Assembly (NCBI GenBank): GCA_946221495.1 | Contig: CAMIFA010000006.1 | Location: 5,474 to 69,473, forward strand | Length of the DNA: 64,000 nt | Source of the DNA: an uncultured cyanobacterium | GTDB lineage: Bacteria; Cyanobacteriota; Cyanobacteriia; Cyanobacteriales; Chroococcidiopsidaceae | Direction: 5' to 3' | Notes under the pieces: generated by a model | The model's input: only the letters and a program-made list of their open reading frames with translations | The model's database searches: none | Told to the model about the DNA's origin: nothing | In this document: positions 15,733-24,690 of the stretch, in pieces | Layout: every line of letters starts with the position of its first letter | Position numbering within the stretch: position 1 is the first letter of the stretch | Made by a program: the position numbers and the translations under genes

Positions 15733-17163
15733 ATGTCTTACTCTCAAACGAAAACCCAGACAAAAACTGGGTATCAAGCCGGTGTTAAAGATTACAGACT
15801 AACTTATTACACCCCAGATTACACACCAAAAGATACAGATATTTTGGCGGCTTTTCGCGTTACTCCCCAGCCAGGAGTTCCTCCCGAAGAAGCAGGAGCT
15901 GCTGTTGCGGCTGAATCTTCCACAGGTACTTGGACAACTGTGTGGACGGACTTGTTAACCGACCTAGACCGCTACAAAGGTCGTTGCTACGACATCGAAC
16001 CAGTTCCCGGCGAAGACAACCAGTTTATCTGCTACGTTGCCTATCCTCTGGATTTGTTTGAAGAAGGCTCAGTTACCAATATGTTGACCTCAATTGTAGG
16101 TAACGTATTTGGTTTTAAAGCATTACGGGCATTGCGTCTAGAAGACTTGCGGATTCCTGTAGCTTACCTCAAGACTTTCCAAGGTCCTCCGCATGGAATT
16201 CAAGTTGAGCGGGACAAGCTCAACAAGTATGGTCGTCCCTTACTCGGTTGTACGATTAAACCAAAATTAGGTTTATCTGCGAAAAACTACGGTCGGGCGG
16301 TGTATGAGTGTCTGCGTGGTGGTTTAGACTTCACCAAAGACGACGAAAACATCAACTCAGCACCATTCCAAAGATGGCGCGATCGCTTCCTATTCGTCGC
16401 CGATGCCATCCACAAAGCTCAGGCTGAAACCGGAGAAATCAAAGGTCACTACCTCAACTGTACTGCTCCTACCTGTGAAGAAATGCTGAAGCGGGCTGAG
16501 TTCGCCAAAGAACTGCAAATGCCCATCATCATGCACGACTACTTAACAGCAGGCTTCACCGCCAACACCACTTTGGCTCATTGGTGTCGTGATAACGGTA
16601 TACTGCTGCACATCCACCGTGCTATGCACGCTGTTATTGACCGTCAAAAGAATCACGGAATTCACTTCCGCGTTTTAGCTAAGACTCTCCGGATGTCTGG
16701 TGGCGACCACATTCACACAGGTACTGTGGTTGGTAAGCTAGAAGGCGAACGCGGCATTACGATGGGCTTCGTGGATCTACTACGCGAGAACTACGTTGAA
16801 GAAGATCGGGAACGTGGTATCTACTTCACTCAAGATTGGGCATCTATGCCTGGCGTAATGGCTGTTGCTTCTGGTGGTATCCACATTTGGCATATGCCCG
16901 CGTTGGTAGAAATCTTTGGTGATGACTCCGTTCTGCAATTTGGTGGTGGTACTTTAGGTCACCCCTGGGGTAATGCACCTGGTGCAACCGCTAACCGCGT
17001 CGCTTTGGAAGCTTGTGTCCAAGCTCGTAACGAAGGTCGCAGCCTTGCCCGTGAAGGCAACGACATTATCCGTGAAGCAGCTAAGTGGAGTCCTGAACTA
17101 GCTGTTGCTTGCGAACTCTGGAAAGAAATTAAGTTTGAGTTCGAGGCAATGGATACCGTATAA
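15733..17163 (+). CDS. rbcL: Rubisco large subunit, form IB
   Basis: A 476-residue RbcL from the ATG at 15733 (MSYSQTKTQTKTGYQAGVKD), with GGAAGGGA just upstream; the in-frame start at 15712 is not needed. It fixes CO2 onto ribulose bisphosphate inside carboxysomes. Active-site blocks are intact: KPKLGLSAKNYGRA (K175), GGLDFTKDDEN (K201, carbamylated), MHDYLTAGFTAN, and loop 6 GTVVGKLEGE (K334). It heads rbcL-rbcX-rbcS; the 266-base AT-rich upstream region should hold the promoter. Confidence 0.99.
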   Translation: MSYSQTKTQTKTGYQAGVKDYRLTYYTPDYTPKDTDILAAFRVTPQPGVPPEEAGAAVAAESSTGTWTTVWTDLLTDLDRYKGRCYDIEPVPGEDNQFICYVAYPLDLFEEGSVTNMLTSIVGNVFGFKALRALRLEDLRIPVAYLKTFQGPPHGIQVERDKLNKYGRPLLGCTIKPKLGLSAKNYGRAVYECLRGGLDFTKDDENINSAPFQRWRDRFLFVADAIHKAQAETGEIKGHYLNCTAPTCEEMLKRAEFAKELQMPIIMHDYLTAGFTANTTLAHWCRDNGILLHIHRAMHAVIDRQKNHGIHFRVLAKTLRMSGGDHIHTGTVVGKLEGERGITMGFVDLLRENYVEEDRERGIYFTQDWASMPGVMAVASGGIHIWHMPALVEIFGDDSVLQFGGGTLGHPWGNAPGATANRVALEACVQARNEGRSLAREGNDIIREAAKWSPELAVACELWKEIKFEFEAMDTV

Positions 17164-17166
17164 ATT

Positions 17167-17199
17167 TAGTTTTGAGTTTTGAGTTTTGAGTTTTGAGTT
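17167..17199 (+). repeat. Heptamer tandem repeat (TTTTGAG)n
   Basis: Four to five head-to-tail copies of TTTTGAG directly after the rbcL stop, then AGTTAC-T-GTAACT, a small perfect hairpin. Such heptamer arrays are a known class of short tandem repeats in cyanobacteria. It lies between rbcL and rbcX and could affect read-through or mRNA processing. Confidence 0.75.
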
Positions 17200-17258
17200 A
17201 CTGTAACTTAAGATTTAAAACTCATAATTTAGAACTATTTTAAGGGCTGGGGTCAAGC

Positions 17259-17666
17259 GTGGATCTGAAACAAATTGCGAAAGATACAGCTAAGACGCTT
17301 AGTAGCTATCTGACTTATCAGGCAGTGCGAACAGTGCATGCTCAGTTAAGCGAAACCAATCCTCCTTTAGCACTTTGGCTGCATCGCTTCTCCTCAACTG
17401 AGAAAATTCAGGATGGAGAAGCGTACATTCAAAATCTGTTCCGAGAAAAGCCAGATTTGGCTTTACGGATCATGATTGTCAGGGAACACTTAGCCCAGGA
17501 AGTACCAGATTTGTTGCCGGAGATGGTTCGCGATGGGATTCAACAAGCAAATATGGAACACCGCCGTCAGCATCTAGAGCGAATCACGCAGTTGGATATA
17601 TCTGACTCCAGCCCCAATCCTCAACAGCAAGGCTCAGAGCCTAATTTGGATAACTTATCCAGTTAG
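17259..17666 (+). CDS. rbcX: Rubisco assembly chaperone RbcX
   Basis: A 135-residue RbcX with a GTG start (MDLKQIAKDTAKTLSSYLTY). The homodimer clamps the C-terminal tail of RbcL and helps build the RbcL8 core. The conserved groove segment TYQAVRTVHAQLSETNPPLA and the helix ending EAYIQNLFREKPDLALRIM are present. The C-terminal 25 residues are a Ser/Gln-rich tail. Position between rbcL and rbcS is standard. Confidence 0.97.
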   Translation: MDLKQIAKDTAKTLSSYLTYQAVRTVHAQLSETNPPLALWLHRFSSTEKIQDGEAYIQNLFREKPDLALRIMIVREHLAQEVPDLLPEMVRDGIQQANMEHRRQHLERITQLDISDSSPNPQQQGSEPNLDNLSS

Positions 17667-17708
17667 CCTGTCAATTTAGTAGTCATAATCGAAAAATACT
17701 CATCAGCT

Positions 17709-18044
17709 ATGCAAACCCTCCCAAAAGAGCGTCGCTACGAAACCCTTTCTTATTTGCCACCGCTTTCAGATGCTCAGATTTCTAAGCAAATCCAGTACAT
17801 CTTAGATAAAGGCTATATTCCAGCGATCGAGTTCAACGAAGTTTCTAATCCAGCAGAATTTTACTGGACAATGTGGAAACTGCCTTTATTCGGTGCTAGT
17901 GGTGTTCAAGAAGTGCTGAACGAAGTGCGGTCTTGTCGCTCGGAATATGGTAATTGCTTTATCAGAGTAGTAGGCTTTGATAACGTTAAGCAGTGCCAGA
18001 TTCTTAGCTTTATCGTCCACAAGCCAAGTCAAAGCAGATACTAA
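17709..18044 (+). CDS. rbcS: Rubisco small subunit
   Basis: A 111-residue cyanobacterial RbcS (MQTLPKERRYETLSYLPPLS). It caps the RbcL8 core to form L8S8. Conserved blocks: YWTMWKLPLFGA preceded by EF, and EVRSCRSEYGNCFIRVVGFD. It is 42 bases after rbcX and followed by a strong terminator hairpin. Confidence 0.98.
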   Translation: MQTLPKERRYETLSYLPPLSDAQISKQIQYILDKGYIPAIEFNEVSNPAEFYWTMWKLPLFGASGVQEVLNEVRSCRSEYGNCFIRVVGFDNVKQCQILSFIVHKPSQSRY

Positions 18045-18096
18045 AACTAACTAGTTTGAAATGCTGGGGAAGCTGTAATTAATTCCTCTATACCCC

Positions 18097-18132
18097 AAAT
18101 AGGAGAGGTGGAGTAATCTACCTCTCCTATTT
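18097..18132 (+). terminator. Hairpin ending the rbcL-rbcX-rbcS unit
   Basis: AAATAGGAGAGGT pairs with ACCTCTCCTATTT; with three more pairs (one G-U) the stem is 16 base pairs around the loop GTAA. It lies 53 bases after rbcS. No long T-run follows, so it may also act as an mRNA-stabilising 3' end. Confidence 0.75.
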
Positions 18133-18206
18133 AATGAATAAAGCAGCCTAAAAATAGGACTATTTCTAGTTCTTAGTTGACAGTTAATAAATAGGAAGCA
18201 TTAAGC

Positions 18207-18815
18207 ATGAATGAAGTAAGGATTTGCTTTATTGGCGAATCTTTTGTAAATGGTGCTGGCGATCCAGAATGTCTTGGTTGGGCAGGAAGAATCTGCGTAA
18301 ATGCCAATAGAAAAGGTTACGACCTTACTTACTACAATTTGGGAGTTAGGCGAGAAACCAGTGGTGAGCTAAAAAATCGCTGGCTGAGGGAAGTTTCTTA
18401 TCGTTTACCTGAAGAGTACAACGGGAGAGTTGTATTTTCTTTTGGAACCAATGACACCACTATTGAAAATCATAAAACTCGGATTGAAGTTAAAGATTCA
18501 ATTGCCAATGCTCGTAGTATCTTGAGTGATGCTAAAAAGTTATATCCTATTTTGATGGTAAGTCCCCCGCCAATTGCTGATAATGAACAAAATAGGAGAA
18601 TTGTCGATTTATCTGAACAGTTTGGTTTACTTTGTCAAGAACTAGATGTGCCTTACCTAAATGTTTTTCCTATCTTAGAAAAGTCAAGTATTTGGATGAA
18701 TGAAGTAAGAAGATATGATGGCGCTCATCCTAGAGCCGCAGGTTATAGAGAATTTGCAGAAATAGTGCAAAACTGGGAAGCTTGGTTAAATTGGTTTCCT
18801 GCTATTAAAGTTTAA
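18207..18815 (+). CDS. SGNH/GDSL-type hydrolase
   Basis: A 202-residue protein with SGNH blocks: I = GESFVNGAGDP (the Ser nucleophile in G-E-S), II around YNLGVRRETS (Gly), III = SFGTNDTT (Asn), V = YDGAHPRAAGY (Asp and His). The family hydrolyses esters or thioesters of lipids or carbohydrate acetyl groups. No signal peptide, so cytoplasmic. It sits between the rbcS terminator and rca on the same strand; its substrate and any tie to carbon fixation are unknown. Confidence 0.88.
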   Translation: MNEVRICFIGESFVNGAGDPECLGWAGRICVNANRKGYDLTYYNLGVRRETSGELKNRWLREVSYRLPEEYNGRVVFSFGTNDTTIENHKTRIEVKDSIANARSILSDAKKLYPILMVSPPPIADNEQNRRIVDLSEQFGLLCQELDVPYLNVFPILEKSSIWMNEVRRYDGAHPRAAGYREFAEIVQNWEAWLNWFPAIKV

Positions 18816-18910
18816 GGAATAAAAGTGGGTGCTTAATTCAGACATCGTAATCCACAATTCATTATTAATTCACTCAACCTAAAATCTAAAATTCAAAATC
18901 TAAAATCACT

Positions 18911-20230
18911 ATGAGTTACTACATTTCTCCCCGCTTTCTAGACAAACTTGCAGTTCATATTACAAAAAACTACCTGGAACTTCCCGGAGTACGAGTTCCT
19001 TTGATTCTCGGTATTCATGGACGCAAGGGAGAGGGCAAGTCGTTTCAATGTGAATTAGTGTTCGAGCGCATGGGCGTTTTGGTTGTTCATATGTCGGCTG
19101 GAGAAATGGAAAGTCCAGATGCGGGAGATCCAGGACGTTTGATCCGTCTGCGCTATCGCGAAGCAGCAGAACTAATTAAAGTGCGCGGTAAGATGTGCGT
19201 ATTGATGATCAATGACTTAGATGCTGGTGCAGGGCGATTTGATCAAGGTACGCAATACACAGTAAATACCCAGCTAGTAAATGGCACATTAATGAATATT
19301 GCGGATAATCCCACAGATGTGCAGTTACCTGGTAGCTATGATTCAACACCGCTACACCGTGTACCAATTATTGTTACAGGTAATGATTTTTCAACACTCT
19401 ATGCGCCGTTAATTCGGGATGGGCGGATGGAGAAGTTTTATTGGGAGCCAGAGAGAGCAGACAAAATTGGTATTGTCGGCGGTATTTTTGAGCCGGATCA
19501 ACTCTCGCGCAGTGACATTGAACAACTTGTCGATGCTTTCCCCAATCAAGCAATAGATTTTTTTAGCGCCGTGCGATCGCGCATTTACGACGAACAAATC
19601 CGTTCCTTCATTCACGAAGTTGGCTTTGACAAAGTATCTTTGCGGGTAGTTAATAGCACTGAAGGGCCACCAGCATTTAGAAAGCCAAATTTCAACTTGG
19701 ATCGCTTATTAGAATATGGCAACCTGATGGTGCAAGAACAACAGCGAGTCCAGAATAATCGCTTAGTAGAGGAATACAATCAAGGCGGACGTTCTCATAC
19801 TCAAGATGTTGGCAATGGCGATCGCCCTACACCGGTGCGTCAGGAGTATGTTAGATCATCGCCTCAAGAGTCAATTAATGGCTCCCCAAAAGCTGCAAGT
19901 TTCAACAGTAACAATTCAAGCGATCGCAATTCACCACCGCCAAGCACCCAAATAAGCCCAGAGATAGTTGAGCAGATCCGGCAAATTTTGGCTCAAGGCT
20001 ACCGACTGGGGATGGAATATGTGGATGAGCGCCGATTCCGCACAGGTTCATGGTCTAGTTACCATACTAATCAGATCAATTCAGTTACAGAAGCGATCGC
20101 CGCTTTAGAACAATGCCTGGTTGAACATAGTGGCGATTATGTCCGCTTGGTAGGGATTGACCCCAAGGCAAAACGACGGGTTATGGAAACAATTATTCAA
20201 CGCCCGAATAGTAAAGTTGGCAGCCGTTAA
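18911..20230 (+). CDS. rca: Rubisco activase with C-terminal RbcS-like domain
   Basis: A 439-residue AAA+ protein. The Walker A motif is GRKGEGKS (about residues 38-45), and VLMINDLDAGAGR carries the Walker B acid. Activase hexamers remodel inhibited Rubisco. A Ser/Asn-rich linker (about 290-350) joins a C-terminal SSU-like domain (about 351-433: SPEIVEQIRQILAQGYRLGM ... DYVRLVGID), which in cyanobacteria can recruit activase into Rubisco condensates or carboxysomes. The domain retains the RbcS-like EF/WT spacing. The gene follows the rbc locus. Confidence 0.95.
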   Translation: MSYYISPRFLDKLAVHITKNYLELPGVRVPLILGIHGRKGEGKSFQCELVFERMGVLVVHMSAGEMESPDAGDPGRLIRLRYREAAELIKVRGKMCVLMINDLDAGAGRFDQGTQYTVNTQLVNGTLMNIADNPTDVQLPGSYDSTPLHRVPIIVTGNDFSTLYAPLIRDGRMEKFYWEPERADKIGIVGGIFEPDQLSRSDIEQLVDAFPNQAIDFFSAVRSRIYDEQIRSFIHEVGFDKVSLRVVNSTEGPPAFRKPNFNLDRLLEYGNLMVQEQQRVQNNRLVEEYNQGGRSHTQDVGNGDRPTPVRQEYVRSSPQESINGSPKAASFNSNNSSDRNSPPPSTQISPEIVEQIRQILAQGYRLGMEYVDERRFRTGSWSSYHTNQINSVTEAIAALEQCLVEHSGDYVRLVGIDPKAKRRVMETIIQRPNSKVGSR

Positions 20231-20537
20231 TTCTGCGAGTAGCTAACTTTGTTTAAATAAATCGTTCATACATTAGGCTCCAGGGTGTCGTCAATAACTC
20301 TGGAGCATTGCTTTTGAAGTTAGTTTAAGCTTGGCTCAATTACTGGCTAAGTGCATTAAATTTTACTTATGCCTCTTGACTTGCTGACATGGATATGCTA
20401 TCAGTTAAGTTAACGCAGCATTACTTAGCTTTGTACCAAAATCAGCAGTGATAGCAATTTGCTCTGGATAACTCAAATTTTGAACTGAGCTTAGTTTACT
20501 GGCGAAACTATAGCTTTAGACTATAGAGGCACAGTTG
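20231..20537. other. Intergenic interval with the rca 3' hairpin
   Basis: About 300 bases between convergent rca and the 20.5-21.8 kb gene. Apart from the hairpin at 20277-20306, nothing gene-like or repeated was recognised. Confidence 0.4.
20277..20306 (+). terminator. Hairpin after rca
   Basis: GCTCCAG and CTGGAGC form a 7-base-pair stem with a 16-base loop, followed by ATTGCTTTT. It lies 47 bases after the rca stop and fits a weak intrinsic terminator. Confidence 0.6.
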
Positions 20538-21761
20538 TTATTCTCCGTAGTTATATAATAATGGAGAAACCTTAGATACTTGAGTCAAATTATAAGACAC
20601 ACCCTTAGAAGGGATCAGGTCAGGTTTTCTTGGTTCAAACATACTTGTCCGTAGAAGTCCATAAATTGAGCCTAGTAAAGCTAAACCACTAGCAGCAATG
20701 CCTAATCCAAGTAGCAACTGAGAACTTTTATAAGCTGAGACAAAATTATGACCAGCGCTCTGCTCTAAAGCAGTTTTAAGATGCAGATTAGCGACGAGGG
20801 GAATAGTGCTACACGGCTTGCTGGGTTGATTATTTGGGAGCGTTCGGTGAATAAATTGGATTGGCAGTGAGTTCCGCCTGGTTGCTCGTGTATACTTCCC
20901 TAAGCGTTTATTTACTCTTATTTGCTCTTGGAGACGAGCTTCAACTAATTTTACATCTTCATCTGTAAGCATCAGAGAGTGTTGCAAGCTTTGCAGAAAT
21001 CTGCGCGTGTTATCATCGATAATACAACTTCGCTTAATTGCTTCAGCTAACGCTTGCTCATATCGGCGCAAATTTTCAGTCTGCCCTTGATAAAGTGTGA
21101 CAGCTACAGTTTCAATAGCAGCATCTTTGTTTAAAAGCACTGTGTCTTTAATTCCCGCAGCCAAGCATTTCGACGAGGATTTAGCAATCTTTTGGGCATC
21201 AGTTTGTGCAAACGCAACTACTGTTTGCTGTTGAACTGAAAGGAATACATTTAGCAATTTTCCTTGCTTTAAAGCAGTATAGCTGTGAGTACGAGTAACA
21301 GAGGGAATTTTTACCCCTGGTCTGGCTGGTTGGTAATTCCAAAAGTCATTGTTAAAAGTCCAAGGTGTTTGAATAACTATGTTTTTTAAAGAAGCTGGGA
21401 GATTTTGCCGTTCTATTAGTTCTAGTGGTCCCTTTTCTAAGCAAGTAAAAATATTCTCTAGATGAAAATCGAGCAATGGCTCTGCTAAGTAGTAGCAGAT
21501 AAAATAAGGTACATGGCTACGATTGATCTCATCCGTGCCGTCGTTGTACAACCAGCCGAACAGAGTTTGTTCTCTAGTTAGCTGATGTAAGTAAACAGCT
21601 CGGTATCCTGGCTGGGGTGGATTGTAGGTATCCCAGTGTCTAGCAGCTACCTGTTGAATGAAAGCTTGTTGGATTTTTGCAGGAACTTGTGAACTAGCAA
21701 GGCTTCTAAACCCCATCCTTGCTAGGCTAGTGTAAACAATTTGACCGATAAGCAAATGCAT
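20538..21761 (-). CDS. Conserved cyanobacterial hypothetical protein with C-terminal membrane helix
   Basis: A 407-residue protein. The N-terminal 165 residues (FIQQVAARHWDTYNPPQPGY, LHQLTREQTLFGWLYNDGTD, VPYFICYYLAEPL) look like a domain seen in cyanobacterial proteins of unknown function. A middle helical segment (YEQALAEAIKRSCIIDDNTR) resembles short C-terminal modules that precede membrane anchors. Residues about 350-370 are a membrane helix (SQLLLGLGIAASGLALLGSI). No enzymatic motif seen. Confidence 0.6.
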   Translation of the reverse strand: MHLLIGQIVYTSLARMGFRSLASSQVPAKIQQAFIQQVAARHWDTYNPPQPGYRAVYLHQLTREQTLFGWLYNDGTDEINRSHVPYFICYYLAEPLLDFHLENIFTCLEKGPLELIERQNLPASLKNIVIQTPWTFNNDFWNYQPARPGVKIPSVTRTHSYTALKQGKLLNVFLSVQQQTVVAFAQTDAQKIAKSSSKCLAAGIKDTVLLNKDAAIETVAVTLYQGQTENLRRYEQALAEAIKRSCIIDDNTRRFLQSLQHSLMLTDEDVKLVEARLQEQIRVNKRLGKYTRATRRNSLPIQFIHRTLPNNQPSKPCSTIPLVANLHLKTALEQSAGHNFVSAYKSSQLLLGLGIAASGLALLGSIYGLLRTSMFEPRKPDLIPSKGVSYNLTQVSKVSPLLYNYGE

Positions 21762-21874
21762 AATTAATAGTTAGGACAATTGGTACTGTTGCCAAAATAT
21801 TTCGCGACCATCAAGATTTTAATGTCAAGTGTTATGAACAGCAGTTTCAAAAATTTTAGTGAAGTGAGCGCACC

Positions 21875-23545
21875 GTGAGTCAGATTTTTAAACGCGATCG
21901 CCATATTAATAGTAATCATTACGGTACTACCCGTAGTATCAAATTATCTATGATTGAGTATGTTGGTGATTATGCTACTAGTACGGGTGATAATATGCAA
22001 CCACAAGCAGTTTCTTCGCCACGACAAGGGGAATATTCCAGATATCCTCGTTCTTGGTCGCAACGGCTAAGAATCAAGAATAAAATCGTTGCTATAGCGC
22101 AAGCCTTCAACATAGCTGACGCTCGTAGACTCGCTACCGTGCTAACGCTTACCGCCGTATTTGTGCTACCGATATTGCCAACAAGTGCTGATGTTATAGA
22201 CGAAGCAACTGTAACTACCCAAGTTAAACAAGCGTCTAGTGTGGAGGTAACAAATTCTACTTCATCAGATACAGCAAGAAGAAAATTAGCGCTGACACTA
22301 GCAATTGAAACTATTGTTGCAGCATTACTACTAGTCGGTTTAGTTGCTGCTTTCATGGCTAACCGCTCTATGCGTCCGCTGAGAACTGCTACTAAAGATG
22401 AGAGTAAAAAGGAACCACTTGCTACATCTACACAGTTAACAGCTTCATTTGAGTATGCACCAACTGAAGTAAATTCCTTAAGTCTTGTAGAAGAAGACCA
22501 ATTAGAACATTCACAATTACTGACAGAAATTACTCTGCGGATTCGGCAATCTCAATACTTAGAACAACTTTTCCGAACTACAGTCAAAGAAGTGCGACGC
22601 GCAATTAAAACAGAGCGAGTAGTAATTTATGGTCTTAATCCTACGAATTGGGAAGGCAGCGTTGTTGCGGAATCGGTTGAACCTGGCTGGCCGCAAACTT
22701 TAAAAGTGAAGATAGACGACCCTTGTTTTCGCGATCGCCATGTGGAATTGTATAAAAAAGGTCAAGTTACGGCTATCGATGACATTTATCAAGATCCACG
22801 AGTTACAGATTGTTATCGCCGAATGTTGGAACAATTTGCTGTGAGAGCAAATTTGGTTGCGCCAATTTTAAAAAATAATCAGTTAGTCGGTTTAATGATT
22901 GCTCACCAATGCTCAGAACCGCGTAATTGGCAGCAACCTGATATTGAATTGTTTACGCAAATAGCAACTCAAGTTGGATTTGCCATGAATCAAGTTACTT
23001 TCTTAGAAGAGCAAGAAGCCGCAGCTGAGCGAGGACAATTATTTACAGAAATTAGTAGTCGGATTCGTCAATGTGTCTACTTGGATGATCTCCTGAGAAC
23101 AAGCGTTAAAGAAGTACGACGCGCTCTTAAAACTGATCGAGTAATCGTTTTTGGTCTTGATCCAATTACTTGGGATGGCATTGTGGTAGCAGAATCCGTC
23201 GCTCCTGGCTGGCCGCAAACTTTAAGAGTGAGAATAGATGATCCTTGTTTAAGAAGCGGTTATGTAGAAATGTATTTAAATGGTCGTGTACGGGTGATCA
23301 ATGACATTTACAAAGAACCAGGTTTGACAGATTGTTACATTAAAACAGTTGAGCAGTTTGCAGTTAAAGCACAGCTAGTTGCACCAATTATTAAAAATAA
23401 TGAGCTTCTCGGCTTAATGATTGCTCATCAATGTTCCGAACCACGTAATTGGCAGCAGGCTGATATTGAGTTATTTACACAGCTAGCAACTCAACTTGGA
23501 TTTGCTGTACATCAAGTAACTTTATTAGAACAAATAGAGCAATAG
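21875..23545 (+). CDS. Tandem-GAF membrane protein
   Basis: A 556-residue protein with a GTG start at 21875 (an ATG at 21950 is possible). Two hydrophobic segments (about 87-105 and 138-163) precede two near-identical GAF domains (about 215-380 and 390-550). Each carries the string IDDPC, NDIY/DDIY, TDCY and IAHQCSEPRNWQQ, which place them close to GAF domains of cyanobacterial PilJ/PixJ-like receptors and cyanobacteriochromes. The canonical Cys is kept (residues 313 and 487) but is followed by Tyr instead of His. The protein ends right after the second GAF, with no kinase, methyl-accepting or cyclase output domain. Confidence 0.8.
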   Translation: MSQIFKRDRHINSNHYGTTRSIKLSMIEYVGDYATSTGDNMQPQAVSSPRQGEYSRYPRSWSQRLRIKNKIVAIAQAFNIADARRLATVLTLTAVFVLPILPTSADVIDEATVTTQVKQASSVEVTNSTSSDTARRKLALTLAIETIVAALLLVGLVAAFMANRSMRPLRTATKDESKKEPLATSTQLTASFEYAPTEVNSLSLVEEDQLEHSQLLTEITLRIRQSQYLEQLFRTTVKEVRRAIKTERVVIYGLNPTNWEGSVVAESVEPGWPQTLKVKIDDPCFRDRHVELYKKGQVTAIDDIYQDPRVTDCYRRMLEQFAVRANLVAPILKNNQLVGLMIAHQCSEPRNWQQPDIELFTQIATQVGFAMNQVTFLEEQEAAAERGQLFTEISSRIRQCVYLDDLLRTSVKEVRRALKTDRVIVFGLDPITWDGIVVAESVAPGWPQTLRVRIDDPCLRSGYVEMYLNGRVRVINDIYKEPGLTDCYIKTVEQFAVKAQLVAPIIKNNELLGLMIAHQCSEPRNWQQADIELFTQLATQLGFAVHQVTLLEQIEQ

Positions 23546-23562
23546 CATAGGCTAGAAAAATT

Positions 23563-24120
23563 TTACTTAGTACGAGGTAAAAAGCCAAACTGATCATAAA
23601 CATTCCAACGCTTGCCATCGTGTAGCAGGAGTGTTAAATAATCTGCTGTAAATTCAAAGTGTAACTGCTGGTGCTGAAATTCTGACCATGCTGCCTTAAA
23701 GTTCTGCCGTGTCAAGTCTCGGAAGGCAACTGTTAGATGTGGAGAAAATGCGCGTGTGGCAACTGTGATAATTTCCACATGAGCTTCTAAATATGTCATT
23801 AAATCTCTTTGGAGAGTAAGTAGTTCTGGCGTTGGCAATACATTGATGTAGATGACACGGGGTGGAAAGGCTGCGAAGCCGCTAAGTGTAACTGGTACTG
23901 ACTGTTGATTATTAGCAAATGTATCCAGGCATTGCTTCAGTGCTGGAACTTGAGCGGCTAGACGTTCAAATGGTGGTTGGAGAGTAATATGTGGCGGCGA
24001 TTTTAAAGCAGCACGGCTATTATAGCGATCGCTAAAGTGTTGTTTGATGGAGTTGGCATAATCTTGAATATCTGGTGGTGGTAATAAAGCAATAAAAAAG
24101 CGGCATGATTGGTTAGTCAT
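23563..24120 (-). CDS. 2'-5' RNA ligase / 2H phosphoesterase family protein
   Basis: A 185-residue protein of the 2H superfamily. The two catalytic H-x-T motifs are SPPHITLQ (about residues 43-45) and SPHLTVAF (about 125-127). Family members act on 2',5'-linked or cyclic phosphates of RNA or nucleotides; the cellular substrate is unknown here. It converges on the GAF gene with 17 bases between. Confidence 0.88.
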   Translation of the reverse strand: MTNQSCRFFIALLPPPDIQDYANSIKQHFSDRYNSRAALKSPPHITLQPPFERLAAQVPALKQCLDTFANNQQSVPVTLSGFAAFPPRVIYINVLPTPELLTLQRDLMTYLEAHVEIITVATRAFSPHLTVAFRDLTRQNFKAAWSEFQHQQLHFEFTADYLTLLLHDGKRWNVYDQFGFLPRTK

Positions 24121-24145
24121 TAGTCAATAGTTATTAGTAAAAATT
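24118..24145. repeat. Heptad-type repeat (TAGTCAT / TAGTTAT)
   Basis: Just upstream of the 2'-5' RNA ligase-like gene the sequence runs GTTAGTCATTAGTCAATAG then TTATTAGT, degenerate heptads of the TAGTCAT type. The same class appears at 59151-59171 and inside rpoC2. Confidence 0.6.
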
Positions 24146-24240
24146 TAATAAATTTCTGAAAGCGGTTTGATTTAAGGTAGTTTAGGGCAGATCGCAATTA
24201 GATAAATAATACAGAGAGAGATACTAGAGGATGCAAGGGA

Positions 24241-24507
24241 ATGCCTTGGTTTGTCAAAATTGAGTCAGGCATTGTAGATAAATCTACTTTTGATCAGCAC
24301 GTACCCGCTCATAAAGCTTATGTGCAGAGTTTAATCGCTAAGGGACACAGAGCGCGGAGTGGTTACTGGGCGCAGCGAGGCGGTGGTATGCTGCTGTTTG
24401 AGGCAGCGTCTTTGGATGAGGCGCAAGCAATTGTCAAGAGCGATCCGTTAGTTAAAAATGGCTGTGTTAATTACCAAGTGTACGAGTGGCGGATTGTCGT
24501 CGAGTGA
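24241..24507 (+). CDS. YciI-family protein
   Basis: An 88-residue YCII-type ferredoxin-like protein (MPWFVKIESGIVDKSTFDQH). The conserved HVPAHKAYV (family active-site His/Asp region), the GYWAQRGGGMLLFEA strand and KSDPLVKNG turn are typical. Some members are muconolactone-isomerase-like or dehalogenase-like enzymes; function here unknown. Confidence 0.85.
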   Translation: MPWFVKIESGIVDKSTFDQHVPAHKAYVQSLIAKGHRARSGYWAQRGGGMLLFEAASLDEAQAIVKSDPLVKNGCVNYQVYEWRIVVE

Positions 24508-24568
24508 AACTGCAACTGCTTGCTCTTGATAGCACACAGTTGTTACTGTCCATGCTATGCTGATATTA

Positions 24569-24668
24569 GACCTGGATCCATGCGATCGCAACGCCTAAAT
24601 CTTGTCAGGACCGGAAGGTAGCAGCAATACAGGATGCTTGTGATAGGCGTGGTCTCCGGGTCGCCTGG
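24569..24668 (+). ncRNA. ffs: Signal recognition particle RNA (4.5S type)
   Basis: The universally conserved SRP domain IV core GTCAGGACCGGAAGGTAGCA is at 24604-24623, with the GGAA tetraloop and asymmetric internal loop. ACGCCT upstream pairs with AGGCGT (24645-24650), and AGACC pairs with GGTCT, giving a single long hairpin of about 100 bases. It binds Ffh for co-translational membrane targeting. Ends are approximate. Confidence 0.93.
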
Positions 24669-24690
24669 TTTTAAGGAGCGCTGTGTAGCT

